Shown here one piece after another: positions 1 through 7,920 of a DNA stretch of 35,149 bases. The notes under the pieces were generated by a model. It saw nothing but the letters and a program-made list of their open reading frames with translations, did not search any database and was not told the DNA's origin. The stretch is taken from assembly GCA_964508225.1 (NCBI GenBank), contig CAZDRX010000014.1:1-35149 (forward strand). Reading direction: 5' to 3'. Each line of letters begins with the position of its first letter. Position 1 is the first letter of the stretch. The DNA comes from CAZDRX01 sp964508225 (lineage in GTDB: Bacteria; Patescibacteriota; Gracilibacteria; Peribacterales; Peribacteraceae). The translations under genes were made by a program, and so were the position numbers.

Positions 1-672
1 CTGGAAACTGCGCGTGTCCGTGATGAGTCCGGTGAGGAGCAGCGTCGCGATATCCGCGGAGAGGAGCTCCTTCCACTTCGGGTGCGCATTGAACCAGACG
101 TAGAGGACTTCGGTTGCACTCGCGCAGGTCGGATCGATGAGCTGGAGCTGTCCGAAGCGCGTGTTGCTGATGTGGTGATCGACGTTGAGGATCGGCGTCT
201 CGGTGAAGAGTGCGACGTTGTCACTGTAGAAGGTGCCGAGCAGACTCAGCTCGGCGGAGTCGACGACGACGATCAAATCGTACGAGCCGCCCGCCTCCAT
301 GGTCGTCAGGTTCTTCGGGTGGATCCTCCCCTTCTTCGGCACCACGATGATATTCACCTTATTGTCCTCGACGGTATAGCGGAGCTTGTCGATCTCCACG
401 CCGTCACTGCAATCGAGTGTGATGATGAACTCCTGCTCGGAGGCGATGTCCGTCGTGAGGTGTTCGTACCCCGGGAGGAACTTGAGAGAGTCGGGAAGCG
501 TATCCGGACAGATGACCGTGCAGTCCTTCCCGATGGATCGGAAGATGGAATAGCAGGCCAGAGCAGAGCTGAGACCGTCGGGATCGACGTTCGCGTGCGG
601 GATGATCAGGATGCGCTGCGCCTGTTCGATCGCTTTGGTTGCCGGCAGGATTTCAGAGGGGCTGAGGGCCAT
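1..672 (-). CDS. DHH-family phosphoesterase (NrnA/RecJ-like), C-terminus cut by window edge
   Basis: The 224 visible residues form the N-terminal DHH domain. Residues 26-32 hold the first metal-binding motif (HANVDPD, a form of H-x-N-x-D-x-D). D138 sits in VVVDSAE, the DHH triad is at 165-167 (NVDHHISNT) and GLITDTRSF lies at 215-223. These match the four metal-ligand motifs of the DHH family, whose bacterial members of this size (NrnA type) degrade nanoRNA and dephosphorylate pAp or cyclic dinucleotides. The DHHA1 substrate-binding domain would lie beyond position 1, so NrnA cannot be told from other DHH subfamilies. The ATG at 672 is preceded by a good promoter with a leader of about 10 bases and no Shine-Dalgarno sequence. 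The gene is cytosolic, with no signal peptide. Confidence 0.9.
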   Translation of the reverse strand, partial: MALSPSEILPATKAIEQAQRILIIPHANVDPDGLSSALACYSIFRSIGKDCTVICPDTLPDSLKFLPGYEHLTTDIASEQEFIITLDCSDGVEIDKLRYTVEDNKVNIIVVPKKGRIHPKNLTTMEAGGSYDLIVVVDSAELSLLGTFYSDNVALFTETPILNVDHHISNTRFGQLQLIDPTCASATEVLYVWFNAHPKWKELLSADIATLLLTGLITDTRSFQ

Positions 673-689
673 GGACAAGTTATCGTATT

Positions 690-718
690 ATTATCTCATA
701 ATATTACCAGAATATCAA
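690..718 (-). promoter_or_regulatory. Promoter of the DHH phosphoesterase gene
   Basis: On the minus strand TTGATA (713-718) and GATAAT (690-695) are separated by exactly 17 bases in an AT-rich stretch. The predicted start of transcription is about 10 bases before the ATG. Confidence 0.6.
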
Positions 719-844
719 GTGTTAATACTGTCAAGTAATGGGAAAAAGGGTGTGAGTATATGCCCAAACAGCTACTCCGCGCCAGATCAATGGAAAGCTG
801 AATGCCTGGAGAAGGACAGTGGAAACGGCTACCATGCCCGCAAT

Positions 845-920
845 CGGGATGTAGCTTAGTTGGTAAAGCGCCAGGCTGGGGGTCTGGAGACCCAGGGTTC
901 GAGTCCCTGCATCCCGACCA
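845..920 (+). tRNA. tRNA-Pro(GGG)
   Basis: A full cloverleaf can be drawn: acceptor CGGGATG/CATCCCG, D stem GCTT/AAGC, anticodon stem CCAGG/TCTGG around the loop CTGGGGG with anticodon GGG at 34-36, T stem CAGGG/CCCTG with TTCGAGT loop, A73 and an encoded CCA. The C1-G72 pair is the usual mark of bacterial tRNA-Pro. It converges on the unknown gene ending at 924, four bases away. I see no clear -35/-10 pair upstream; TACCAT at 830-835 is the best -10. Confidence 0.97.
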
Positions 921-923
921 CAA

Positions 924-2360
924 TTACGAAACCAACTCCTCTTCTACGGAACGAATCACAGGCGCTCGGGTAGCTGCTTCTCTGATCGTCGCCGTGTACC
1001 CGTCACTCTTCAGGATCACGTCGAAGGTAGAGCCGCGGACACTTTCCAGAAGCTCGAGTACATCGTCCTGATGATTCGTATCCTGAGCGGCGAGTCCCGT
1101 CATGCCGCGCACGACGCTCAGCTTGTTGCCGTCCGCAAACTCCAGCGTACGACCGGGGAAGTCTTCATCCTTTGCCATCGCGGCAACCATGCGCCGGGAG
1201 AAGTCCATGTCGGTCCTCGGATTGTAGTACTGCGAGTCCGTACCTCTCGACAGCGGATCACGGAACGGCTTCTGACGATCCTCGAACACGGTGACATTGG
1301 CGATGGCTGCGAGGCGCTCCTGCATATGGGCAAGACTCGCCATGCCGCTGCCGAAGCGGAACCCGGCGAAGTACGCCTCCATCCCTTCGGGCTGGAACTT
1401 GAGCGGCGGTTCTCCTTTGTGAATGGTCTTGAGCAGTGCCCAAGGCTTGTCGAGAGACGGAAGAGGCCTGCCGTCCTTATCCAGACAATCCGGTGACTGC
1501 TGAACGGTGAGCCTGATCCCCTGCTCCGGCGTGACGCCGAACACGAGCTTGGGTGTCTCGAGCGAGTACTTGGATGCATCGATACGCCAGTCGGCGTGCT
1601 CCATCTGTTTGAAGTCGCGGAGCTGGCAGACGTAGGGCGCTCGCGAGAGGTCGTTCTCATCGCCCACGGCCTCCATGAGGAAGACGCGGTCGTCACGCAT
1701 GAGGCCGGTCCGTTCGACGCGGAGGTACAGATCGATGAGTTGCTCCGGAGACATGTTCTTCTGGAGCGGGATGCTGAGCGTGTCTCCGAGTTGGTGACGG
1801 ATGCGTCCGGCGATGTCGACGGTCGACGAATTGATCTCGAGCCCGCTCGCGAGACGGTCGGTACTCCTGCGCGGCGCGTTCCTGAACCACGAGATGACGA
1901 ATTCATCGTCACCCGCTGCGCGGTTGGGATGACGGAGAATGGATGCACGCATGCCCGAGACGTACGGCTGGACGCCAAGGACGACATCGTCGGGGTTGTA
2001 CATCGTCGGAGTCGCCGTGTAGTTGGCGAAACCAATGACATCGCGGCTGGTTGCCTGCCGCCTGATCTGATCCACGATGGCATTCACGTGAGCATTGCTG
2101 CGCGACTCCGCGGGGAGCGTCTCGAGGACACCGACCATGTCGCGGATGTCGATCGGGTGGCTCGCACGGACATACGGGCGATCGAAAGACGAATCTCCCT
2201 GAAAGAACTCGCCCGGCATCACGTACTCGGTCGGAAGAAGGTGCGACTGGAACTCGGGTCTGCGGCGGAGATTCTCGAGAGGTCCGAACTTGCCGCCGTA
2301 CTCCTGCACATCGGGCAGAAGATCGTCGGTACAGACCTCAAAGGGGTTCGGGGGGCGCAT
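924..2360 (-). CDS. Unknown protein, about 478 residues
   Basis: No family is recognised. The long open frame has protein-like composition: regular acidic/basic segments, no signal peptide, no membrane helix and no cysteine pairs. Repeated aromatic-rich stretches (YVSGMRASI, VISWFRNAPR, YFAGFRFGSGMASL) suggest a soluble folded protein. It lies 125 bases after eno on the same strand and could be cotranscribed, but a GACAAT -10 candidate (2376-2381) also sits just upstream. The start is uncertain: an in-frame GTG at 2426 would add 22 residues. The ATG at 2360 (MRPPNPFEV) is preferred because the extension reads like low-quality sequence. It ends four bases from tRNA-Pro, which is transcribed toward it. 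Confidence 0.75.
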   Translation of the reverse strand: MRPPNPFEVCTDDLLPDVQEYGGKFGPLENLRRRPEFQSHLLPTEYVMPGEFFQGDSSFDRPYVRASHPIDIRDMVGVLETLPAESRSNAHVNAIVDQIRRQATSRDVIGFANYTATPTMYNPDDVVLGVQPYVSGMRASILRHPNRAAGDDEFVISWFRNAPRRSTDRLASGLEINSSTVDIAGRIRHQLGDTLSIPLQKNMSPEQLIDLYLRVERTGLMRDDRVFLMEAVGDENDLSRAPYVCQLRDFKQMEHADWRIDASKYSLETPKLVFGVTPEQGIRLTVQQSPDCLDKDGRPLPSLDKPWALLKTIHKGEPPLKFQPEGMEAYFAGFRFGSGMASLAHMQERLAAIANVTVFEDRQKPFRDPLSRGTDSQYYNPRTDMDFSRRMVAAMAKDEDFPGRTLEFADGNKLSVVRGMTGLAAQDTNHQDDVLELLESVRGSTFDVILKSDGYTATIREAATRAPVIRSVEEELVS

Positions 2361-2485
2361 AGAAGATGGCGCATCATTGTCGAAGCGCACGGCGCAGACA
2401 ACGGATCGCACATCGCCAAACCTCACTACACAGAATGCACGGCATCAGGATGCCGAAAGATCAGGGTGCACAAAGTGACGTCCGC

Positions 2486-3751
2486 CTAAAACGGCGAGAC
2501 GTACTCGGCCTTGCCCCCCAACTCTTCCTCGATTCTCAGGAGCTCGTTGTACTTGCACACGCGGTCGGTGCGGGAGAGCGAACCGGTCTTGATCTGTCCG
2601 GTGGCAAGTCCTACGGCGAGGTCGGCAATGAAGCTGTCCTCCGTCTCGCCGGAGCGGTGACTCGTCACGGCGTTCCATCCGGCCTTCTGGCACATCTGGA
2701 TCGTATCGACGGTCTCGCTGAGGCTTCCGATCTGGTTCACTTTGATGAGCACGGCGTTCGCCACCTGCTTTTCGATCCCCTGCTTCACGCGGATGGTGTT
2801 CGTGACGAAGAGATCGTCACCGACGAGCTGCACGTCCTTGCCGAACTTCTTCTGCATGAGTGCGAAACCGTCCCAGTCGTCCTCGGCGTGGCTGTCCTCG
2901 ATGCTCACAATCGGGAATTTGGCGAGGAGCGTGCCGTAGAAATCAGCGAGTTCCGCGGAATTCATCGTCTTGCCGTCGACCGTGTAGACGCCGTTCTTGT
3001 GGTACTCGGACGCCGCGCAGTCGAGTGCGAGCTGCACCTTGCCCTTGTAGCCTGCCTGCTCGATCGCCTGCATGAGCACCGTGAGTGCTTCGTTGGAATC
3101 CTTCACGTGAGGCGCGAAACCGCCTTCGTCACCGACCGCGGTCACGTGACCGAGCTTCTTCAGGATGGCTTTGAGCGTGTGGAAGATCTCGGAGCCGGCG
3201 CGCAGCGCCTCGGAGAACGAGGGGAAATCCGTCGGAACGATCATGCACTCCTGAAAGCTGAGACCGGAGTCCGCGTGCGCACCGCCATTGATGACGTTCA
3301 TCATCGGGACGGGGAGCTTCGTCGGGTTCTTCACACCGAACTGGGAAGCGAGAGACTTCCAGAGCGACTGCTTCTCGGAGACCGCGCGTGCGCGTGCAAC
3401 GGCGAGGGAGACACCGAGAATCGCATTGGCACCGAGCTTGGACTTGTTCGGGGTGCCGTCGAGATCGAGCATGACCTTGTCGATCGCACGCTGATCAGCC
3501 GCATCCTTGCCCCTCAGCGCATCCGCGATCGCTCCGTTCACATTGGCAACGGCCTTGAGGACGGACTTGCCTTGGTACACCTTCTTGTCACCGTCGCGCA
3601 GCTCCACCGCTTCGTGCGTGCCGGTCGATGCGCCGGAGGGAACCGCCGCGCGTCCGAAGGAGCCGTCCGAGAGGACGCAGTCTGCTTCGAGCGTGGGGTT
3701 ACCGCGGGAATCGAGAATCTGGCGTGCGCGGAGCGAGGTGATGCTGAGCAT
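2486..3751 (-). CDS. eno: Enolase
   Basis: Converts 2-phosphoglycerate to phosphoenolpyruvate in glycolysis. The 421 residues match the usual family length. N-terminal signature residues are present (ARQILDSRGNPTLEADC, SGASTGTHEA), as are NGGAHADSGLSFQECMI, the catalytic-loop glutamates in GDEGGFAPH, the metal ligands in SIEDSHAEDDWDG and VGDDLFVTN, the catalytic lysine in LIKVNQIG, and SHRSGETEDSF plus GQIKTGSLSRTDR near the C-terminus. The open frame extends upstream to 3835, but homology begins at MLSITSLRA, so the ATG at 3751 is chosen. A promoter lies 28 bases upstream of it; no Shine-Dalgarno sequence is seen (the message has TCCTCC, not AGGAGG). It is flanked on the same strand by the C39-like peptidase upstream and an unknown gene downstream. 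Confidence 0.98.
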   Translation of the reverse strand: MLSITSLRARQILDSRGNPTLEADCVLSDGSFGRAAVPSGASTGTHEAVELRDGDKKVYQGKSVLKAVANVNGAIADALRGKDAADQRAIDKVMLDLDGTPNKSKLGANAILGVSLAVARARAVSEKQSLWKSLASQFGVKNPTKLPVPMMNVINGGAHADSGLSFQECMIVPTDFPSFSEALRAGSEIFHTLKAILKKLGHVTAVGDEGGFAPHVKDSNEALTVLMQAIEQAGYKGKVQLALDCAASEYHKNGVYTVDGKTMNSAELADFYGTLLAKFPIVSIEDSHAEDDWDGFALMQKKFGKDVQLVGDDLFVTNTIRVKQGIEKQVANAVLIKVNQIGSLSETVDTIQMCQKAGWNAVTSHRSGETEDSFIADLAVGLATGQIKTGSLSRTDRVCKYNELLRIEEELGGKAEYVSPF

Positions 3752-3779
3752 GAGATGTGGAGGAAAAAATGTCGCGGGG

Positions 3780-3808
3780 ATTCTAGCTCTGCACGGAACG
3801 ATACTCAA
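3780..3808 (-). promoter_or_regulatory. Promoter of eno
   Basis: TTGAGT (3803-3808) and TAGAAT (3780-3785) on the minus strand with a 17-base spacer. Predicted leader of about 20 bases before the ATG at 3751. Confidence 0.6.
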
Positions 3809-3841
3809 TCCTTCCCCACTCCGCGAGAGCATCACACTTCT

Positions 3842-4594
3842 CTAGCGTGAGACGACGATGACGCGCCTCGCTCCGGTCTCAACCTTTCCGCCGTTCCAGT
3901 CGTGGATGGCATTCATAAGGACATCGAATCGGTAGACGTAATCCTTGCCGCGCTTCGTACCCGGATCGTTCGTGATGAAGTACCCATCCTCCGTGAATCC
4001 CTTGATGACGAGCATGTGGTAGACGGGACCGGGAGCGGTGTAGAACGGGTTGCCGAGCTGTCTTCCTGCGGCGGGCACGATCACGAGCTTGCCTGCGAGG
4101 AGAGCCTCTGTCATCTGATCGACGGTGGGGTCTTCCCAAACGACTGCGGTGAGGGAGGGATCCTCGTGACGGATGAGGACGGCGACCTCCTCGGCCGTGT
4201 CATCCACCGGAAACCCGAGAGCAGTGTTGTTGGCCACGAGCTCCATGATCGCGATGTCCGCATCCTCCGGCAAACCGATCGGCTTCTTCTGGAAGTATCG
4301 AACGGCCATGAGCACGCTCGCCTCTTCGCACGCTTCCCCGTGAAGCTCATCCCAGTTCGCAAGCGGCGCCTGCGGCGTGAAGGGAACGTCCAGATTCACC
4401 GAACGTGCAGAAAAAGACGACGCGAGAGAGGAAGCGGGTACCGTGGAAGACGATGCCGAAGAAGGCGGAGGAATGTGGACGCGTCCAAGCTCGGCAATCT
4501 TCCGTTGGCGCTCGATATACGACAGTGCGCGGGGAGTGACGGCCACCGCGAACACGAAGAAGACGACGGCACCGATGGTCAGCAGCTTCTTCAT
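3842..4594 (-). CDS. Exported C39-like cysteine peptidase (Peptidase_C39_2 type)
   Basis: 250 residues. Residues 1-22 form a signal anchor (MKKLLTIGAVVFFVFAVAV), followed by a Pro/Ser/Ala-rich linker to about residue 65 and then a papain-fold domain. The catalytic Cys is C89 in HGEACEEASVLMA, the His is H193 in GPVYHMLVIKGF, and an Asn/Asp pair is at 209-210 (FITNDPGT). This order is that of the C39_2 family, whose members outside bacteriocin exporters are mostly of unknown substrate. The protein should act on the outer side of the membrane. The open frame runs upstream to 4651, but the signal anchor begins at the ATG at 4594, which also has TATAGT 6 bases before it. The -10 lies within the last codons of the upstream membrane protein gene. 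Confidence 0.85.
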   Translation of the reverse strand: MKKLLTIGAVVFFVFAVAVTPRALSYIERQRKIAELGRVHIPPPSSASSSTVPASSLASSFSARSVNLDVPFTPQAPLANWDELHGEACEEASVLMAVRYFQKKPIGLPEDADIAIMELVANNTALGFPVDDTAEEVAVLIRHEDPSLTAVVWEDPTVDQMTEALLAGKLVIVPAAGRQLGNPFYTAPGPVYHMLVIKGFTEDGYFITNDPGTKRGKDYVYRFDVLMNAIHDWNGGKVETGARRVIVVSR

Positions 4595-4600
4595 GGGAGG

Positions 4601-4606
4601 ACTATA
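4601..4606 (-). promoter_or_regulatory. -10 element giving a leaderless C39-peptidase mRNA
   Basis: TATAGT on the minus strand, 6 bases before the ATG at 4594, inside the 3' end of the upstream gene. Transcription should start at or beside the A of the ATG. No -35 match seen. Confidence 0.5.
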
Positions 4607-5366
4607 CGCGCTTGCGAGCACGGAAGTGCACCGTTCCCATGTACATGGCAAGGAGCGTCGCGCCGAGCATACCGGCAGACTCCGGGCCGGACTCCGGCAG
4701 CTTGGTCGGCTTCGCGGACGAAAGCGAGGACGTGTTCCTGGAAGACACTGCCGCGATCATGGATCTGACAGAAGACGACGTGCTGCTCTTCAGGGAGGAA
4801 CTGGCACTGCTGGTGGTTGCGGTGACCCCTGCCGTGCCCGTGAGGGTCGCGACGGCAGAACGGAGATCGGATGCCGCACGCCTCACCGTCGCCATCATCT
4901 TCGGATGCGCCGGGTAGATCGTGGCCTGCAGCTCGGCATCGAAGCCCATGGCCTCTGACGCCACTGCGCCGACCGTGAAAAGGACGAGGAAGAGCGAGAG
5001 GAAGAGAATCCGGACCCTGCTCCTGCGGATGACGTGCACGGAGAAGAGAATGAGGAACGCGATACCGAGCGCCACGAGCGGAAGTGACCAGAGGAAGAAG
5101 AATCCAAGCTGGAGGATGTAGAGGAACTTGGCGCGCGGGGCGAGGAACTGGAGTGCGACCCAGAGGAGTGTCATCGCAAAGGGAAACCAATGGAGCATGC
5201 GGAACTCGTAGTCAGCACGGTTCTCCTTGAAGGTGCGAGCGAGAACACCGGGGTACACGAGTGTCAGGATCGTGATGCCGACCCAGTACGGAAGCGCAGT
5301 CGGAAAACTCGGAAGCAATGCAAGGAGGAACCCGGTCACGCACATGGCGAGACCAAGGAACAACAT
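4602..5366 (-). CDS. Polytopic membrane protein with an LPxSG-type C-terminal tail
   Basis: 254 residues, no recognised family. Hydrophobic segments near residues 1-20, 22-42, 63-80, 88-112 and 120-140 suggest about five membrane helices. Residues about 165-220 are a Ser/Thr/Ala-rich linker. The C-terminus is LPESG (223-227), PESAG, a hydrophobic stretch and the basic end HFRARKRV. That is the layout of a sortase sorting signal: motif, helix, positive tail. A tail of this kind on a protein that already has several helices is odd. Start: the ATG at 5366 opens the first helix; an in-frame TTG at 5438 overlaps the -35 of a likely promoter, which argues against it. The 3' end overlaps the -10 of the peptidase gene, and the two probably act in the envelope. 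Confidence 0.75.
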   Translation of the reverse strand: MLFLGLAMCVTGFLLALLPSFPTALPYWVGITILTLVYPGVLARTFKENRADYEFRMLHWFPFAMTLLWVALQFLAPRAKFLYILQLGFFFLWSLPLVALGIAFLILFSVHVIRRSRVRILFLSLFLVLFTVGAVASEAMGFDAELQATIYPAHPKMMATVRRAASDLRSAVATLTGTAGVTATTSSASSSLKSSTSSSVRSMIAAVSSRNTSSLSSAKPTKLPESGPESAGMLGATLLAMYMGTVHFRARKRV

Positions 5367-5409
5367 GTACGCCGTCTCTGTGTGGTGTTTCAGGGGCACA
5401 GGAAGGGAG

Positions 5410-5438
5410 ATTTTCCTGTAACACCCCACCTCTGTCAA
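5410..5438 (-). promoter_or_regulatory. Probable promoter of the LPxSG membrane protein gene
   Basis: Perfect TTGACA (5433-5438), 17-base spacer and a weaker GAAAAT (5410-5415) on the minus strand. Predicted leader of about 37 bases before the ATG at 5366. Confidence 0.45.
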
Positions 5439-5486
5439 TAGTAAAGCCGACTAAACATCCATGAAGTCTCCAGAGGGCGTTTGTGC

Positions 5487-5888
5487 CTAGTTCTTGCGCT
5501 TCGGCAAATAGCGGTCACGTTCGTCGACGACCTTCGTCCGCTCGAGAACCGTGTAGTGGCGGCGGCGGAAGTTGAGGATCTGGAAGACGAGGAAGAGAGC
5601 GGCAAAGAAGGCCCACACAAGCCAGAGGGCGCGCATGGACACAAACTGGATCGTCTCGACGCGAGAGACCACAAAGAAGATTCCCGTGAGACCGAACCAG
5701 AAGAGCGCCTTGCCCCAACTGGCCGAGAGCGTCTTCGTCATCGGGTTCTTGAGAAACTTCCTCCAGTATCCGACTGCGAAGGACAGAACGACGAGTGCAA
5801 GGCATGCCCCAAGGAGCATCATCACTTTCGGGTCTGTGTAATGCCAGCCGGCCGGATTCGGCCAAAGCCAATAGGAGAGGTAGTTCAT
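5487..5888 (-). CDS. Small membrane protein, unknown
   Basis: 133 residues. Three clear hydrophobic segments are visible (about 22-42, 60-77 and 86-104), with a short N-terminal part rich in Trp/Tyr (NYLSYWLWPNPAGWHY) and a strongly charged C-terminal tail (FRRRHYTVLERTKVVDERDRYLPKRKN) that should face the cytoplasm. No enzyme motif is seen. TATTCT (5898-5903) lies 9 bases before the ATG, so a nearly leaderless message is likely. It stands among other small membrane protein genes on the same strand, which suggests an envelope role only in the broadest sense. Confidence 0.75.
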   Translation of the reverse strand: MNYLSYWLWPNPAGWHYTDPKVMMLLGACLALVVLSFAVGYWRKFLKNPMTKTLSASWGKALFWFGLTGIFFVVSRVETIQFVSMRALWLVWAFFAALFLVFQILNFRRRHYTVLERTKVVDERDRYLPKRKN

Positions 5889-5931
5889 AGCGCGCGGAGA
5901 ATAATCGTTTCAGGTGCGGAAGGCAAACGGA

Positions 5932-6282
5932 CTACGCCTTCTTCGCGACTTTCTCGTGCTTCTGCTCGGGCTTCTTACCGCCCTGCATCCTCGCGAGGAG
6001 GAGTCCGGTCTTGTGATCGAGAGCACGCTCGAAGAGCGTGGTCGACGGACGGATGAGGAGGTAGATGAAGAATCCTGCCACGGGCAAAAGCGCCGTGATG
6101 AGGATGCACAACACCTGATAGAGGAAGGAGTGTGTGCGGAGGATGATGTCCCTCGTCACGAAGAGAATGAGGTACACGACGAGGAATGCGAGCGAGGTCA
6201 CAGCGATCTGCATGCCAAGCACGCTCGGGTCAGAGGCGAGGAACGCCGAGGCGTTCTCAAACACGGAGGAAAATAAGTCCAC
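5932..6282 (-). CDS. Small membrane protein with basic tail, unknown
   Basis: About 116 residues from the GTG at 6282 (VDLFSSVFENASAFLASDP). Two strong hydrophobic segments (about 26-45 and 54-76) are followed by a polar region with the basic tail KKPEQKHEKVAKKA. The open frame continues upstream into the lgt-like gene, so the true start must lie after about 6303; GTG 6282 is the first good codon, and ATG 6213 (MQIAVTSLAF) is the alternative and would keep both helices. It follows the lgt-like gene by about 20 bases and is probably cotranscribed with it. Confidence 0.65.
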   Translation of the reverse strand: MDLFSSVFENASAFLASDPSVLGMQIAVTSLAFLVVYLILFVTRDIILRTHSFLYQVLCILITALLPVAGFFIYLLIRPSTTLFERALDHKTGLLLARMQGGKKPEQKHEKVAKKA

Positions 6283-6302
6283 GATGGATGCGGGGAAACG
6301 TA

Positions 6303-7226
6303 TTAAAGGTGCGGATACTTCCGACGATGGACTGTAACGTACACAACGGTGGAGAGCAGAGCAAGAATGGAAAGCACCTGACTGAAACGAAGCTGATACT
6401 GTGGCAAGTCGATCCACGGTCGCACGATGACGTACGCGATCGTGAGCACCGCGACGAGTGACCCGTAGATCAAGTTCGCTCGTTCGGTGAGCTTGTGTTC
6501 CACGACTGCGAGCACGCCGAGACTCCCGAAGAGACACGCGAGGAACACGAAGTCGGTGAGCACCGCAAACACAGGAATGCTGAAGTCTCCCCGGAAGAAT
6601 TCGAAGAGGAAGACCGCCGACGTCGCAGCGATGATCCCGCAGAGCGTCTCGGCGCCCGCGCGCTTGGAGTGCTTGCGGATGAGGAGGAGAACAAAGGTGA
6701 GTGTGAGGTAGAAGATCGCGTAGTAGAGCTGCACCGGATGGATCGGCACGGTGTAGCGCACGTTGAACGTATCCATCACGACTCCCCATGGAACGTTCGT
6801 CGGCTTTCCGTACGCCTGCGCGGAGAGAAACATTCCGAACCAGTCGAACGCGAGTCCGAAGGTCGTAGCGGGGAAGAGGACATCGAGCCACTGGAGGAAC
6901 GTGGTGCGCTGGTTACGCGTCGACCAGAAGAGCACGAGTCCGACGCCGATCGCACCGCCGAGGAAGCTGAATCCGCCGTCCCAGAAGATGAAGATGCGCA
7001 GCAGATCACGGACGTACGACTCGTAGTTGCCGACAACCGCGAGGAGTCGTCCGCAGAGAAGGAATGCGAGGAGGTGCCACTTGCCGTCATCCTTCACGCT
7101 CTGGAGCCCGAGTCCTGCAGACGTGGACAGACGGAAGAAGAACTCCGTCGACATCCACACGGCGACGAGGAGGAACATGAGACGGAGCCAGATCGTGGCG
7201 GGGCCGAACTGAAACGCTTCGAACAT
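6303..7226 (-). CDS. Lgt-fold membrane protein lacking the Lgt catalytic residues
   Basis: 307 residues. The fold of prolipoprotein diacylglyceryl transferase is recognisable from FWDGGFSFLGGAIG (81-94), the region 123-143 ending AYGKPT, HPVQLYYAIF (163-172) and FLFEFFRGDF (206-215). The residues that make Lgt an enzyme are changed, however. By alignment from memory with E. coli Lgt, H103 is L89, R143 is W129, N146 is M132, E151 is Q137 and R239 is V205. The tyrosine-glutamate pair after HPxQL is YY. Two or three extra helices follow the Lgt core (about 255-300). It is therefore unlikely to lipidate proteins by the known mechanism and may have another role or substrate. The start ATG 7226 (MFEAFQFGPATIWLR) fits the family N-terminus and has TGG-TATCCT 7 bases upstream. 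Confidence 0.8.
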   Translation of the reverse strand: MFEAFQFGPATIWLRLMFLLVAVWMSTEFFFRLSTSAGLGLQSVKDDGKWHLLAFLLCGRLLAVVGNYESYVRDLLRIFIFWDGGFSFLGGAIGVGLVLFWSTRNQRTTFLQWLDVLFPATTFGLAFDWFGMFLSAQAYGKPTNVPWGVVMDTFNVRYTVPIHPVQLYYAIFYLTLTFVLLLIRKHSKRAGAETLCGIIAATSAVFLFEFFRGDFSIPVFAVLTDFVFLACLFGSLGVLAVVEHKLTERANLIYGSLVAVLTIAYVIVRPWIDLPQYQLRFSQVLSILALLSTVVYVTVHRRKYPHL

Positions 7227-7233
7227 CAGAGAA

Positions 7234-7242
7234 AGGATACCA
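7234..7242 (-). promoter_or_regulatory. Extended -10 of the lgt-like gene (leaderless)
   Basis: TGGTATCCT on the minus strand with 7 bases between it and the ATG at 7226; no Shine-Dalgarno sequence would fit in the message. Confidence 0.5.
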
Positions 7243-7284
7243 GAGAGCAGAGGAGGAAAAGAATGTCCGGAGACAAGACTGCTG

Positions 7285-7290
7285 TACAAT
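7285..7290 (+). promoter_or_regulatory. -10 element of the LysE-family gene (leaderless)
   Basis: TACAAT with 6 bases (CCACCC) before the ATG at 7297. No -35 match is visible. The lgt-like promoter lies about 45 bases away and fires in the opposite direction. Confidence 0.45.
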
Positions 7291-7296
7291 CCACCC

Positions 7297-7920
7297 ATGT
7301 CCGCATTCCTGACCGTCGCGCTCGTCCACCTCCTCGGCGTCATGAGCCCGGGGCCCGATTTTCTCATCGTGACGCGCTCGGCGCTGATGTACTCACGCAA
7401 GACCGGCGTGTGGACCTCGCTGGGCGTGGCACTCGGCATCCTCGTGCATGTCGCGTACTGCCTCCTCGGCATCGGACTCGTGATCTCCAAATCCATCGTG
7501 CTCTTCAATACGATCAAGTACCTCGGCGCGGCATACCTCCTCTATATCGGCTGGCATGCCCTGACGGACAAGTCCCCCGTCAAAGCTGAGCAATCGATTC
7601 ATCACGTGGCAAAGGATCTCCCCGCCTTCAAGGCCATCCGCATCGGCTTCCTCACGAATGCACTGAACCCGAAGGCCAGCCTCTTCTTCCTCGCCGTGTT
7701 CACGCAGGTCATCGATCAGACAACGCCGATCGGCATCCAGCTCTTCTACGGGATCTACATGTGCGCCGCGACATTCGTCTGGTTCGGCTTCATCGCCTCC
7801 GTTCTCTCTGTCTCTGCGATCAAGAAGCGCTTCGCACGGACGCAGAGCATCGCCGAACGCGTCATGGGCGGGCTCCTCATGGCACTCGGACTCAAAGTCG
7901 CTCTGTCATCCAGAAACTAA
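7297..7920 (+). CDS. LysE/RhtB-family amino-acid exporter
   Basis: 207 residues, the usual length for RhtB-type exporters. The family signature is at the N-terminus: HLLGVMSPGPDFLIVTRSAL, then GVWTSLGVALGILVHVAYCLLGIGLVI. Five to six hydrophobic helices follow, with IGFLTNALNPKASLFFLAVF in the middle, the second conserved block (TNxLNPK). Such proteins export amino acids or derivatives by proton exchange; the substrate cannot be read from the sequence. It is a single-gene unit between divergent lgt-like and convergent thrS; its stop overlaps the thrS stop by four bases on the opposite strand. Confidence 0.92.
   Translation: MSAFLTVALVHLLGVMSPGPDFLIVTRSALMYSRKTGVWTSLGVALGILVHVAYCLLGIGLVISKSIVLFNTIKYLGAAYLLYIGWHALTDKSPVKAEQSIHHVAKDLPAFKAIRIGFLTNALNPKASLFFLAVFTQVIDQTTPIGIQLFYGIYMCAATFVWFGFIASVLSVSAIKKRFARTQSIAERVMGGLLMALGLKVALSSRN

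Noticed and set aside
3757..3773. GGAGG plus ATG on the plus strand upstream of eno
   Set aside because: Looks like a Shine-Dalgarno site with a start codon, but the frame that follows is a short antisense shadow; it is the complement of the eno leader.
2366..3850. Long plus-strand open frame opposite eno (494 codons)
   Set aside because: It is the antisense shadow of enolase in GC-rich sequence; residues are Arg/Glu/Leu/Val-biased and match no family, while the minus strand encodes a complete enolase.
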